Positions 26,541-34,962 of a stretch of DNA of 49,141 bases are shown piece after piece. The stretch covers positions 1 through 49,141 of the forward strand of contig JARLIH010000001.1 of assembly GCA_031291845.1 (NCBI GenBank). Direction: 5' to 3'. The stretch is from Isosphaeraceae bacterium. Its GTDB lineage: Bacteria; Planctomycetota; Planctomycetia; Isosphaerales; Isosphaeraceae. The notes under the pieces were generated by a model. It saw only the letters and a program-made list of their open reading frames with translations. It did not search any database and was not told where the DNA came from. The translations under genes and the position numbers were made by a program. The stretch's first letter is position 1. The number at the start of each line of letters is the position of its first letter.

Positions 26541-27757
26541 TGGACCAGGCGAAGCGCGACCGAAGGCGCACTCTGGTTGCAAGGTCGTTGAGCGAATACG
26601 CGTTCCACGTTACGCCGGTGACTTGCTTGGCTGCTTCATCCATGCCGCCAGATGCATTGCAGGGACCGAATGACACGACTCGCGTCGTCCAGGGGGCGCC
26701 GAGGGGGCGCCGATACGGGTCGTTTCTGGCTGTCTCGACGGTCGTGGTTGGCGTCTTGGGACTGACGGCGTGGAACGTGACGCGTTCCTCCGAGCTGGAG
26801 GTCGCGCGGGAAGAGTTCGTCAAAGGTCGTCATACCAAGGCGCTCCAGCACGCGCTGGATCACCTGGAGCGCCGGCCGTGGAGCCGAGAGGCTGCGCTCA
26901 CGGCAGCGCGATGCCTGAGCCTGCTGGACTATCCGGACGATGCCGAGCCCTACTATCGTCGGGCCGGCCGCTTGGCCGTCGCGGATATCCACGTGCGCGC
27001 TCGCGCGTGGATCCGCAGTGAGCATCCCGAGCGGGCCGTCCCCCTCTATCGCGAGCTTCTGGCCCGGGATCCCTCCGATGTGACCGCCCTTCGAAGGCTG
27101 GCGGGCGCGCAGCTCGCCCTTGGTCAACTTGAAGATATGATTGTAACTGCCAATCGATTGATCGACATTCCCGGCGGCGCCGTCGTGGGTTATTCACTTC
27201 GTGGTCTCGCGAACCACGAGAGCACCAACCGGGCCGCTGCCGCGTCGGACTTCGAGCGCGTGCTCGCGCTCGATCCTGCGCTTCACGACATGCCCTTGCC
27301 GCGCCGAGTTTTCTGGTTCGACCTGGCCGAGGACCTGGTCAGTATCGGCCGTGCGGTCGACGCGCGGACGTACCTGGACCGGGCCGCGGCCGACGCACCC
27401 GATGCACACTTGCTAACGATGCTGGGACGCGCCTACCAGTTCGAGGGAAACCTGGATGAGGCTGAGCGTCGCTTTCAGCAGGCGGCGGAAGCAGACGCCA
27501 ACTATGACGTTCCCCTCCTCCACCTGGGCCAGGTCGCCCTGCAGCGCAACCGGTTGAACGACGCGGAGCGCTATCTCCAGCGCGCGTTGGTCTCTGGGCC
27601 TCGTCGGTATGAGACGTTGTACAATCTGGCTTTGGTCTACCGGCGTCTCGGTCGCAGCAGCGAGGCCGAGTACTGGAGACTGAAGGCCGAACGAGAGCGC
27701 AGCCGATCAGGTCCCGTCGCCGCGCCGAAAGAACCGCTGCCGACCTATGCGCTCTGA
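26540..27757 (+). CDS. Membrane-anchored TPR protein (paralogue of 39060-40154)
   Basis: A 405-residue TPR protein starting in a TGATG overlap with the diheme cytochrome; ATG at 26642 (371 residues) is an alternative and fits the paralogue's N-terminus better. A membrane helix follows (FLAVSTVVVGVLGLTAW), then repeats such as GRHTKALQHALDHLERRPWS, GNLDEAERRFQQAAEADANY and NRLNDAERYLQRALVSGP. It is clearly related to the TPR protein at 39060-40154. Both share an anchor, LERRPWSREAAL versus LLRRPWSHSAAV, DVTALRRLAGA versus DTLALRRMAAI, and a closing YETLYNLALVYRRLGRSSEAE versus YETVYSLALAYRQLGRADEAE block. It probably scaffolds periplasmic partners. Confidence 0.85.
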   Translation: MDQAKRDRRRTLVARSLSEYAFHVTPVTCLAASSMPPDALQGPNDTTRVVQGAPRGRRYGSFLAVSTVVVGVLGLTAWNVTRSSELEVAREEFVKGRHTKALQHALDHLERRPWSREAALTAARCLSLLDYPDDAEPYYRRAGRLAVADIHVRARAWIRSEHPERAVPLYRELLARDPSDVTALRRLAGAQLALGQLEDMIVTANRLIDIPGGAVVGYSLRGLANHESTNRAAAASDFERVLALDPALHDMPLPRRVFWFDLAEDLVSIGRAVDARTYLDRAAADAPDAHLLTMLGRAYQFEGNLDEAERRFQQAAEADANYDVPLLHLGQVALQRNRLNDAERYLQRALVSGPRRYETLYNLALVYRRLGRSSEAEYWRLKAERERSRSGPVAAPKEPLPTYAL

Positions 27758-27810
27758 TCGATGGATGCGATCGGAACGCCCCCTCGAAAAAAAGGGAGGA
27801 GACTGGCCCG

Positions 27811-29091
27811 ATGACCTTACCCACAACGACCACAGCCTTGCCCCGGTCTGAGGGTGCAGTCTCCGCCTCGCCCGCGAACAGGCTGCGGTGGGCGGCCCTC
27901 CTGGCGTTCGTCCTGGGTGCTGCGGGGATCAACGGGTACTGGTATTGGCGTGATCGTGAGCCGTCGGTCTCGCTGGGCACGGTGTCGCAATGGATCCGGG
28001 CGAAAAGGATCGCGGAAGCCGAGGCCGCCTTGAATGCCCACCTCCGCCGCCATCCGCACGACGCTGATGCGCGGCTGCTGCTGGCGCGGGCGCTCGCCGC
28101 TCGCGAAGATATCGCCGGCTGCGCTCGGGAGTTGCTGAGGGTCCCGAAATGGTCGCCGCTCAGGGCTGAGGCGCTGCTTCGTGCCGGCGAGTCGTTGCTC
28201 GCCACCGGTAGGGCGCGCGAGGCGGAGTCTGCGCTTGCCGGCGTTATCAAGGGAGACCCGCACCATGCCCCATCTCGCCCGGTCTTCCAGGAAGCTTGCA
28301 AGGACTTGTTTGAGCTCTACGCGACCGAGGACCGGCGCGACGACGCGCAAGCGTTGATCTGGAAGGCTGTTGACGAGGGTGCTTCGTCCGACCGCCTCCC
28401 GTTGCTCGAGGTGCGAACGCGGAGCGAGACGGAGCGGGCCTCATCCACGGACGCGCGCCCGATCCTTCGGCGCCACGTTGCGGCTGACCCCGCGGATACC
28501 GAGGCGCTGCGTGCGCTCGCTCGCGCTGAGCTGGCGCACGGCCAGCGCTACAAAGCCCGGGAGTACCTCAGCGCGTGCGTTCGAGCCCACCCCGACGATC
28601 CAGGGGTCTGGCGCGACTACCTGGCCGCGCTCTGGAATCCCGGCGACCAGCGCGCGTTCCTCGCCGCCGTGCAGCGGCTCCCCAAATCCGCGGACAGTGA
28701 TCCGGAGGTCCTGCACTTTCGCGGTTTAGCCCATGAAGAGGGGGGCAACTGGGCGAAAGCACGCGACTCGTACCGCGAGGCTCTGGAACGCAACCCGTTC
28801 GTCGCCGAGCTCTACGAGCGGCTGGCCCAGGTGGAAGAACGTCTCGGTGAAACGCAGAAGGCGGTGGAGCACCAGCGTCGCGCTGAGAGCCTTCGTGCTG
28901 CGAGAAAAGAGTTGAGCGACGCCTACGCAGCCTACCGCAACGCCGTCGCACAGTTGCCCAAAGCGTCCGAAGTGGAGCTTGACCCGATCATCAAGCGCAT
29001 CGTGACCGCGTGCGAGACGCTGGGATTGAGTCGGATGGCCACCGCCTGGAAGGAGCAAATCTCTGAGCCGGGCGCGCCGCCCCCCAGCTAG
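27811..29091 (+). CDS. Membrane-anchored TPR protein (paralogue of 19026-20261)
   Basis: A 426-residue protein. The ATG at 27811 has GGGAGGAG upstream. One membrane helix lies at about 27-46 (WAALLAFVLGAAGINGYWYW), then TPR-type helices: IRAKRIAEAEAALNAHLRRH, ALLRAGESLLATGRAREAES, LAHGQRYKAREYLSACVRAH and EGGNWAKARDSYREALERNP, ending in a coiled-coil-like stretch (EERLGETQKAVEHQRRAESL). It is the last gene of the plus operon that begins with the TGA-containing FG-GAP gene, and the paralogue of the TPR protein in the divergent minus operon. Both operons therefore pair an FG-GAP/ASPIC protein with this TPR type. A role in the same envelope complex is inferred. Confidence 0.84.
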   Translation: MTLPTTTTALPRSEGAVSASPANRLRWAALLAFVLGAAGINGYWYWRDREPSVSLGTVSQWIRAKRIAEAEAALNAHLRRHPHDADARLLLARALAAREDIAGCARELLRVPKWSPLRAEALLRAGESLLATGRAREAESALAGVIKGDPHHAPSRPVFQEACKDLFELYATEDRRDDAQALIWKAVDEGASSDRLPLLEVRTRSETERASSTDARPILRRHVAADPADTEALRALARAELAHGQRYKAREYLSACVRAHPDDPGVWRDYLAALWNPGDQRAFLAAVQRLPKSADSDPEVLHFRGLAHEEGGNWAKARDSYREALERNPFVAELYERLAQVEERLGETQKAVEHQRRAESLRAARKELSDAYAAYRNAVAQLPKASEVELDPIIKRIVTACETLGLSRMATAWKEQISEPGAPPPS

Positions 29092-29227
29092 CCGGTCGCG
29101 ACGGTCCGGCTTTCTCGATCGTCTGGCAAAGAGCGTCTTGTGGACACACACGGAACGAGCGATCCGATCCACGCGGCCTCGCTGCACCTTGCCGGCGATC
29201 GGGAACCGACCGCCGACGCACACGCAA

Positions 29228-30292
29228 CTACCGGGGATCGGTGCTCCGATCGCCTGCCTGGTCGGGTGTGCTGGTATTCCGGCCACGACGGACGGTGATG
29301 GGCACCTCGATCCGAGCAGGCACGGATTCGCCTCGCGCGAGCTTCAAGGCGGCGTCGACCGCCGTGGCGATAAAACCGTCTTCGTTGCGGTTGGCGACGG
29401 CCGCGCTGCGGGCGACAACGAGGAAGGACCCGAAGGCGCTGAGGTTGGCGTAGCCGGCCAGAGTAAACGGTCGGTCCCTCAGGACGTCGCGGGCGACATA
29501 AGTGGCGCATGACATTCCGTGGTCGTCCTCGGCGAATACCATCGTAATCTTCGGGTTGGCGGTCAGTTTTTCGGCCAACGCCGTCACGGCGCGCTTTACG
29601 TCGCCGTCGAGCACGATGATCTCGCTGAGCGTGAGGCCGGTCTCGGCGATCGCGGCTTGGAGGGCCGCAGTTCGCTCCGGCGCGCGGGAGCCGATTGCCG
29701 CGTTGACGAGAATCACGGCGACGCCGTCACCCCTCAGCTTCTTTTCCATGACGGCAGCGCGGCTCGCCGCGACCAGCTCTGCGGCGGAAGGACCGAACGG
29801 GGGGTAGGTCACGACCGTGACCGGAGATTCCGAGCCTGGATCGGGCACCGAACGCTCGAGCAACACGAGAGGGATTCGCGCGATTCGTGCCTCGTGCAGA
29901 GCCTCGGCAACCTCCCTGGAATCAGCCGCGTGGACGATCAGGGCGGAAGGCCGCCGCGCGATCGCCGCCCGGATGAGCTCAGCCTCCCGGGACGGCGGAT
30001 CCGGTGGGTCCACCGCCGATACTTGGAGGAACGTTTGCTTCTTTCCCGCGAGCGCAGGGGCGTTTGAAGACCAGAGCTGCTGGTCCTCCCGCTGAGCATC
30101 GCTCAAGACCAGCTCGATCTGGCTGGTCGACGCCGAGGTTGCCGGTTTCAGGGCGGGCAGCACAGATGGTGGTGGTGGAACGAAGGTTGTGGAGTCACAT
30201 CCAGTGATCAACCACAAAGCGACGCCGCAGACGGTCGTGAGCCGAGTGATCGACTGATGCAACGGTGTACGGCTCCCCTGGGTGCTGCTCAT
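29228..30292 (-). CDS. Periplasmic sugar-binding-type lipoprotein (RbsB-like)
   Basis: A 354-residue lipoprotein. The ATG at 30292 gives a signal peptide with lipobox L-I-T-G-C32; the frame upstream (74 codons) has no signal and was dropped. The mature part matches the periplasmic-binding-protein/LacI fold of ribose-type ABC receptors: IARRPSALIVHAADSREVAEAL, ARIARIPLVLLERSVP, LRGDGVAVILVNAAIGSRAPER, TANPKITMVFAEDDHGMSCA and FTLAGYANLSAFGSF. No permease or ATPase gene is nearby, so it is an orphan receptor or a sensor. It sits downstream of a DUF1559 gene, separated by a long hairpin, and converges with a TPR gene. Confidence 0.85.
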   Translation of the reverse strand: MSSTQGSRTPLHQSITRLTTVCGVALWLITGCDSTTFVPPPPSVLPALKPATSASTSQIELVLSDAQREDQQLWSSNAPALAGKKQTFLQVSAVDPPDPPSREAELIRAAIARRPSALIVHAADSREVAEALHEARIARIPLVLLERSVPDPGSESPVTVVTYPPFGPSAAELVAASRAAVMEKKLRGDGVAVILVNAAIGSRAPERTAALQAAIAETGLTLSEIIVLDGDVKRAVTALAEKLTANPKITMVFAEDDHGMSCATYVARDVLRDRPFTLAGYANLSAFGSFLVVARSAAVANRNEDGFIATAVDAALKLARGESVPARIEVPITVRRGRNTSTPDQAGDRSTDPR

Positions 30293-30666
30293 GAATGGGC
30301 TCTCGATCCCGACGCTGGTGGATCGGCCCGGCCCCGTGCTCGCGAAGAAAGATCTCGGCCGATGGCTGGTGGAATCATACGGCCGACGCGTAAGGGAGAC
30401 GAGCACGGAAGTTGATCGATGATCGAATTTCGCGCGAGCGCACGAAAACGCTTCGCGGGCGTTCATCCCGTTGGTAAGCGTGTTCCGCGCGGGCAGGGGA
30501 GGCCAAGACCTCACTGTGGTGCAAGCCGACCAGCCTCATCGCGGGAAGCAGGCAGGTCGGCTGCACCACAGAAGAACGAGCCAACGCGCGATCCAAGCGA
30601 GCGTACCCGCAGGCGAGCTCCGACCACTTTGAGCCGGCCGGGCTCGATAACCGTTCCACCTTGGCG
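30293..30666. other. Gap between sugar-binding lipoprotein and DUF1559 gene
   Basis: These 374 bases contain no supported gene. The notable content is the long imperfect inverted repeat at 30514-30571 and a small GAGCC/GGCTC hairpin at 30631-30645, both downstream of the DUF1559 stop on the minus strand. Confidence 0.5.
30514..30571 (-). terminator. Long stem-loop downstream of DUF1559 gene
   Basis: CTGTGGTGCAAGCCGACC (30514-30531) and GGTCGGCTGCACCACAG (30555-30571) pair over 17 bp with a single bulge. GCCT (30533-30536) and AGGC (30550-30553) extend the stem after an A.A mismatch, leaving a 13-base loop. It lies about 95 bases after the DUF1559 stop. No U-tract follows on the minus strand. 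It could end transcription, stabilise the mRNA end, or be a small mobile repeat. Confidence 0.55.
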
Positions 30667-31707
30667 TCAGTAAGAGTCGGAGCTGACCACCTCTCCCAAG
30701 CTGTAGGTGGAAATGGCCCACCAAGTCGCCTGGCTGATCGAACTCTTGATGAACTTGACCGAGCCGTCGAGGAAGAGGACGTTCACACCCCCCGAGTGGA
30801 AGGACTGGGCGCTGATCGTATTGTCGATCTGGCTCCCGGCGTTGCAGGACTTTTTGTTGGGCTGGTTGATGTTGGTGATCGCTCCGCCACGGCCGCCGTC
30901 ATGCACGAGCCAGTATTCGCCCTTGTAGTCCCAACTGTAGGTGGTCGACTGCTGGCAATTCTGGGAGTCGACAGCGGACAGGGCGGGTTGGTACACCGGA
31001 CCACCACTCGCCTGGTACTGGGTGGAACTGAGGGCCAGGTTCAGCCCTGGTTTCTGTTGCCCGGCCGTGCCCTTAATGAACTCGCTCATGATCTGGGTGT
31101 TGGACGTACCATCGGTGATGGACGCTATGGTGATCACGTTGTTGAGCGAGCCGTCGTTGCCGGTGAAGTAGATGGGGCCGAGGGGGACCCAGTTCGAGTA
31201 GTACCGCGCCAATCCACCGTTATTGCCGTAGTTGGTACAACCGGGAATGAAAGAGCCGAAGAACGCCGAGTTGTTGCCGACGTTCGGGTCCGAGGGGCAA
31301 AGGAAGCTGCTCACCTTCGTCTGGATGACGGTGGCGTTGATCGCGGTGCCTTGGTCGGGACTTCCGCCCCAGGAGACGGCCGACGCGTTGAAGTTGATGG
31401 CGTTGTAGACCTGTTGCTGCTCCATGAAGGGCAGGATACGCCCCTTCATGGAATAGTTCTGGACGTTGGGGCTGCCGTTGGGATCAGGGTTCGCTCCGCA
31501 ATTGCCCGACGGCGGCAACGAGGTGTTGGCCGAGATGTAATTGTGGATGGCCAATCCCATCTGCTTCAAGTTGTTGACGCACTGAGAACGACGGGCCGCC
31601 TCTCTCGCTGCTTGCACGGCCGGCAACAGCAGCGCAATGAGCACAGCGATGATGGCGATCACCACCAACAGCTCGATCAACGTGAATCCTCGTGATCGGA
31701 GACGCAT
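30667..31707 (-). CDS. DUF1559 pilin-like protein, copy A
   Basis: A 346-residue DUF1559 protein. The ATG at 31707 has GAGGTG 5 bases upstream. The N-terminus is a type IV pilin/pseudopilin signal: RSRG followed by [20 protein letters not shown] and a long helix rich in [16 protein letters not shown]. The C-terminus has the planctomycete H-x9-DG motif ([17 protein letters not shown]). Such proteins exist in tens to hundreds of copies per planctomycete genome, and their exact role is unknown; a prepilin-peptidase-processed surface or secretion filament is likely. It is closely related to copy B at 40690-41700 (same [15 protein letters not shown] and final GEVV-x2-DSY blocks). A small lipoprotein gene lies upstream, as at copy B. 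Confidence 0.93.
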   Translation of the reverse strand: MRLRSRGFTLIELLVVIAIIAVLIALLLPAVQAAREAARRSQCVNNLKQMGLAIHNYISANTSLPPSGNCGANPDPNGSPNVQNYSMKGRILPFMEQQQVYNAINFNASAVSWGGSPDQGTAINATVIQTKVSSFLCPSDPNVGNNSAFFGSFIPGCTNYGNNGGLARYYSNWVPLGPIYFTGNDGSLNNVITIASITDGTSNTQIMSEFIKGTAGQQKPGLNLALSSTQYQASGGPVYQPALSAVDSQNCQQSTTYSWDYKGEYWLVHDGGRGGAITNINQPNKKSCNAGSQIDNTISAQSFHSGGVNVLFLDGSVKFIKSSISQATWWAISTYSLGEVVSSDSY

Positions 31708-32008
31708 AGGACACCTCACAATCGAGAAGGGAACGAAAAAAGACGAACGACCACTCACTTCCTACGAGCCAGCCCCGGAATCAAGAAACCAGACCGAAGA
31801 AGTGATTGATTATCGATAATGAAAAATCTATCACATTCTTCCCAGGAGGTCGACGGGCGCTGTCACATGGCTCGCTATTCGGTCGCAGGGCCGTTCCTCG
31901 AAAAAGGGTCGGACCTTGCGAACCCTCTGGTTGGGTACGACGAACATCGGACGTGGCACCGGCAAGTGGCTGAAAACCGCTGCCTCGCTACATCGGGCGT
32001 CGTCAGCC
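31708..32008. other. Leader region of DUF1559 copy A
   Basis: These 301 bases separate the small lipoprotein gene from DUF1559 copy A. They are more AT-rich than the neighbours and contain the palindrome at 31809-31820. No gene is supported. The length suggests that DUF1559 copy A has its own promoter; at copy B the matching gap is only 106 bases. Confidence 0.45.
31809..31820. promoter_or_regulatory. Perfect 12-bp palindrome ATTATCGATAAT
   Basis: A perfect 12-base palindrome in an AT-rich stretch 102 bases upstream of the DUF1559 copy A start. It could be an operator for a dimeric regulator. There is no copy at DUF1559 copy B, so support is weak. Confidence 0.25.
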
Positions 32009-32257
32009 CTATTTCGCAACCCGAGGACGTGCGCCCCCCATTCCACCACCCTGGGGCGGAGAGCCTCCCTTGGCCCCTCCATACATCCCACCCTGCTGCT
32101 TCAGCATCTGCTTGGCGGCTTCCTCTGAACTCTTGGCCGCGTCGGGTGGGACCGTCACTGGACCAACGTTCGTCTTCGACGCGTCATCGCAGCCGAAAAC
32201 TCCCAGAAGCCCCAACTCGGCGATGAAGACCAGCAAGCCGCCTGTCTTAAGTTTCAC
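32009..32257 (-). CDS. Small lipoprotein paired with DUF1559, copy A
   Basis: An 82-residue lipoprotein. GTG at 32257 has AGGAG 7 bases upstream; an earlier in-frame GTG at 32281 lies ahead of that site and is rejected. The signal ends in L-L-G-V-F-G-C23. The mature part has the block VTVPPDAAKSSEEAAKQML and then a Gly/Gln-rich tail (GGMYGGAKGGSPPQGGGMGG). The lipoprotein upstream of DUF1559 copy B has Cys at the same position 23 and the matching block [19 protein letters not shown]. The conserved P-x-D-x-x-KSSEEA-x(3)-ML signature and the same gene order indicate a cassette. Function unknown. It may sit in the outer or inner membrane as a partner for the pilin-like protein. Confidence 0.8.
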   Translation of the reverse strand: MKLKTGGLLVFIAELGLLGVFGCDDASKTNVGPVTVPPDAAKSSEEAAKQMLKQQGGMYGGAKGGSPPQGGGMGGARPRVAK

Positions 32258-33196
32258 GTTCTCACTCCTGATAAAACCCACTCAAGCCGGAGCTTTTCGA
32301 GCGACGGGCCACGAAATGAGCCGCCGGCTTTGCAACGATCGGACTGGAAGCTTATGACCGTATCGCTTCAATCACACAATCGATCAACCACAATCATCGA
32401 ATCAATGCCCCACGATGGATTTTGAAAGAGTGCCTTGAGTAATCAGACAAAACATGCGCCGACAACGGAGCGAGCCTACAAATGCAAGCTCGATTCGTTC
32501 CATCCATCCAGTAGGTTGCGGATGCCATGTCCTGTCGCATGCCACAGAAACGCGAATCCGCCGGACCTCACTCTCTCATGTTGAGAGCGACTCCGGATTC
32601 ACGAACTGGAACGAGGTGGAAACGCAACCCTCGCAAGGTGAACGCACAAAACCTCCCCACCGCATCCAGAGAATGGATGCATCGGAGGATGGTACAAAGG
32701 CTGCCGCGTACCCACGACCATCGATGTTGTCAATCTAGAGGAATTGGAAGCAGTTATCGATGAACGGGGAGGGTCCTGTCAACTTTATTCTCCGACAGAA
32801 CGCGCATTTTTTTGACTTGTTCCCCAAGTCGATCGTATTCCGTTGTTGTCAAGGCGTTGTCGGCCCCGCGTTTATCGACTTTGCAACGACATCCCCGCGT
32901 GGCACGACGCCGTTCTCGAGCAGGCGCGGGCGAGCGCGCGTACTGAAATTGGGTGACAAGTCGCCACCTCGCTCGGTCCGGGCCCACTTGGCTACGTCGG
33001 CGTATTTCAGGCCGGTTTTCCCGTTCCTGCTCAGTTAAGCATCCCCGATCCGAATTCTCCGGCAGGCTGAGCCGCCTTGCCAGGGCGGGAAGCTTGGGAG
33101 TCGTTTTCGTGCCGACGGTGTCTGGAATCCCGCGGGCGTGCGGGGGCAGGGCCTTGCAAACCGGCTGCGGTCCATGGCCGTTGCGCGCGGTTGCCA
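32258..33196. other. Long gap with no supported gene
   Basis: These 939 bases lie between the GT-C glycosyltransferase stop and the small lipoprotein start. They are more AT-rich at 32340-32470, where the lipoprotein promoter should be. A minus-strand stretch near 32760-32880 translates to a segment (ALTTTEYDRLGEQVKKM) that vaguely recalls IS3-family OrfA proteins. It is too short and isolated to call, but it may be a relic of a past insertion. Confidence 0.4.
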
Positions 33197-34915
33197 CTAC
33201 TCGGGTAAATAAGACGGCACCGGTACAAGTTTTGTCGCTTCGTGCGCCCGGTAGGCGTCCTCGAACGAGTAGACGCGCATCAGGTCCACGCCTTGTCGAC
33301 GGATCCTGAAAATCGGCTGGCCGTGCGCTTCGAGCCACCAGTCGAGCGGATAGTAGACCCCGCGCCTGCGCTGCAGGACGTAGCACGGGCGTACGACCAT
33401 TTGCCGCGGACTCATCACTTTGACGTTGGCGGGCAAGACGCCCCAGGCTTGCAGGTAGCGGGTCACGATGAGATCGCTGGGAAAGCGGAGTTCGAGCGGG
33501 CCTTTCCGGGCCTCAGCGCGGACCCATTGCAGGAATTCGGGGCCGATCGTCTCCCAATAGTAGGTCAATTCAAAGCCGGCACGCTCCGCGCCGCGCAGGC
33601 CCCCGACCGCGACATTGTAATAAGAATCCGTATAAGGGTACGTTTGAGCGATCCCAGCGAGACATTCTCCGATCGCCAGCGCGGCGAAGCCCCACGCCAT
33701 CCAGGCCCTGCCGCGCGGTTTCAACAAATCCGCGAGCCAAGCGACGCCCATCCCTGCCAGCGGCGCCAGGCTGGCCACACTTGGCAAGAAGAGCCGCACA
33801 CCGTCGTGACCTGGGGCGTTGGGCAACGCGCGAACCACGATCAGGACCGCCCAACTGATTGGCCAAATCAGGTCTGAAGGCTCGCGCCGTGCACGTGCGA
33901 CCGCGGCTGTGCCTCCCGCAAGGGCCGCGACCGCGATCAGGATCGGTGTCGTCACCGCGGTCAACACAAGCGTGTTGTGCCAAGGCAATGAAAATGCGTA
34001 TATTCTGCCAAGGTAAAGGGTCGGGATTGGAACCGTGCGCGAGCGGGAGAGGTTCGATTGCAAGAATCGTTGCACCCCGTGCACCGGGTCGTCCCACCAC
34101 GGAGGCTGGATTGCGTAGAGCGTCAGTGCCATGATGGGGAGCCCGACCAGAAGCGCCCGGGCGCCGGCCGGGAGGAACGGCCGGGGTGATAGTGCCTCCG
34201 GAGGCGGGGCGGGTTTCTGTCTCGCTCGAGGCAGGGCTTCCACGAGAACGACCCAGAGCACCGGCGCCAAAGGCGCGAACCAGCCCGTGAATTTCGACCC
34301 CGCCGAGAGGCCGAGGAAGACGCCGAACGGCACGCACCAAAACGGCCGGCGCAGGGCGTTGACGAAGGCGACCTGGGCGAGCAGCCAGAAGCAAGTCATG
34401 GGTATGTCGTAGTGGGCGTAGTGGGCGTGCGCGAACATTCGGGGCATGAGGGCGAGCGCGGCTGACGCCACCAGCCCAGCCAGTCGACCCCGGCGCATGG
34501 ACAAATGGAAGTAAAGTGCCCCGGCGGTGACTCCGAACAGGGCCATCGGGCCGAACCGAAACGAGCTGAGCCGGTCGAGCGATCCGCGGGTTAACCTCCA
34601 GCCCGCAACGCCGAGGATGGCGTAGAACGGCGGGTGGCCGTCGGGCTCCTCGCGGCTGAAGCGCCAGTAGATCTCGAGCTCTCGCTTCGAGAAAAGGTCG
34701 CGCCGGGGTTGGTCCGCGGGCGGATTGAGGACGAGGTCGAGCCACCGGTCCAGCACGAGCTCTCGACGAATGGTGTGGCCTTCGTCCCAGGCCATGCCGA
34801 AATCGCGCGCGGTGGCGAGCAGGACGACCAGGGTCACCGACCCAACAACCGCCGCGATGACGAGTTCGAGGAAACAATGGGAGGAGGCGTTCCGGTCCGG
34901 GTCGTCGATTTGCAT
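33197..34915 (-). CDS. GT-C family glycosyltransferase (PMT/ArnT-like), integral membrane
   Basis: A 572-residue multi-spanning membrane protein. The ATG at 34915 is preceded by GGGGGCGAC. The frame stays open 182 codons upstream, but that part overlaps the SGNH gene and is a shadow. It resembles the GT39/GT83 (PMT, ArnT) type of GT-C enzymes, which use polyprenyl-phosphate sugars. The first outer loop carries the acidic signature FGMAWDEGHTIRREL, and about ten hydrophobic helices follow (LAGLVASAALALMPRMFAHA, TLVLTAVTTPILIAVAALAG and others). A soluble C-terminal part of about 120 residues begins near TYPYTDSYYNVAVGG. It follows the SGNH hydrolase gene by 47 bases, suggesting joint surface glycan or glycoprotein work. 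Confidence 0.83.
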   Translation of the reverse strand: MQIDDPDRNASSHCFLELVIAAVVGSVTLVVLLATARDFGMAWDEGHTIRRELVLDRWLDLVLNPPADQPRRDLFSKRELEIYWRFSREEPDGHPPFYAILGVAGWRLTRGSLDRLSSFRFGPMALFGVTAGALYFHLSMRRGRLAGLVASAALALMPRMFAHAHYAHYDIPMTCFWLLAQVAFVNALRRPFWCVPFGVFLGLSAGSKFTGWFAPLAPVLWVVLVEALPRARQKPAPPPEALSPRPFLPAGARALLVGLPIMALTLYAIQPPWWDDPVHGVQRFLQSNLSRSRTVPIPTLYLGRIYAFSLPWHNTLVLTAVTTPILIAVAALAGGTAAVARARREPSDLIWPISWAVLIVVRALPNAPGHDGVRLFLPSVASLAPLAGMGVAWLADLLKPRGRAWMAWGFAALAIGECLAGIAQTYPYTDSYYNVAVGGLRGAERAGFELTYYWETIGPEFLQWVRAEARKGPLELRFPSDLIVTRYLQAWGVLPANVKVMSPRQMVVRPCYVLQRRRGVYYPLDWWLEAHGQPIFRIRRQGVDLMRVYSFEDAYRAHEATKLVPVPSYLPE

Positions 34916-34962
34916 GTCGCCCCCGCTTGGTCTCTTGCGGTCCCCGGCTTCGTCGTCCTGGC

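Noticed and set aside
32754..33386. Possible IS3 OrfA remnant on the minus strand
   Set aside because: Only about 30 residues resemble the OrfA helix region, with no OrfB, terminal repeats or target duplication visible.
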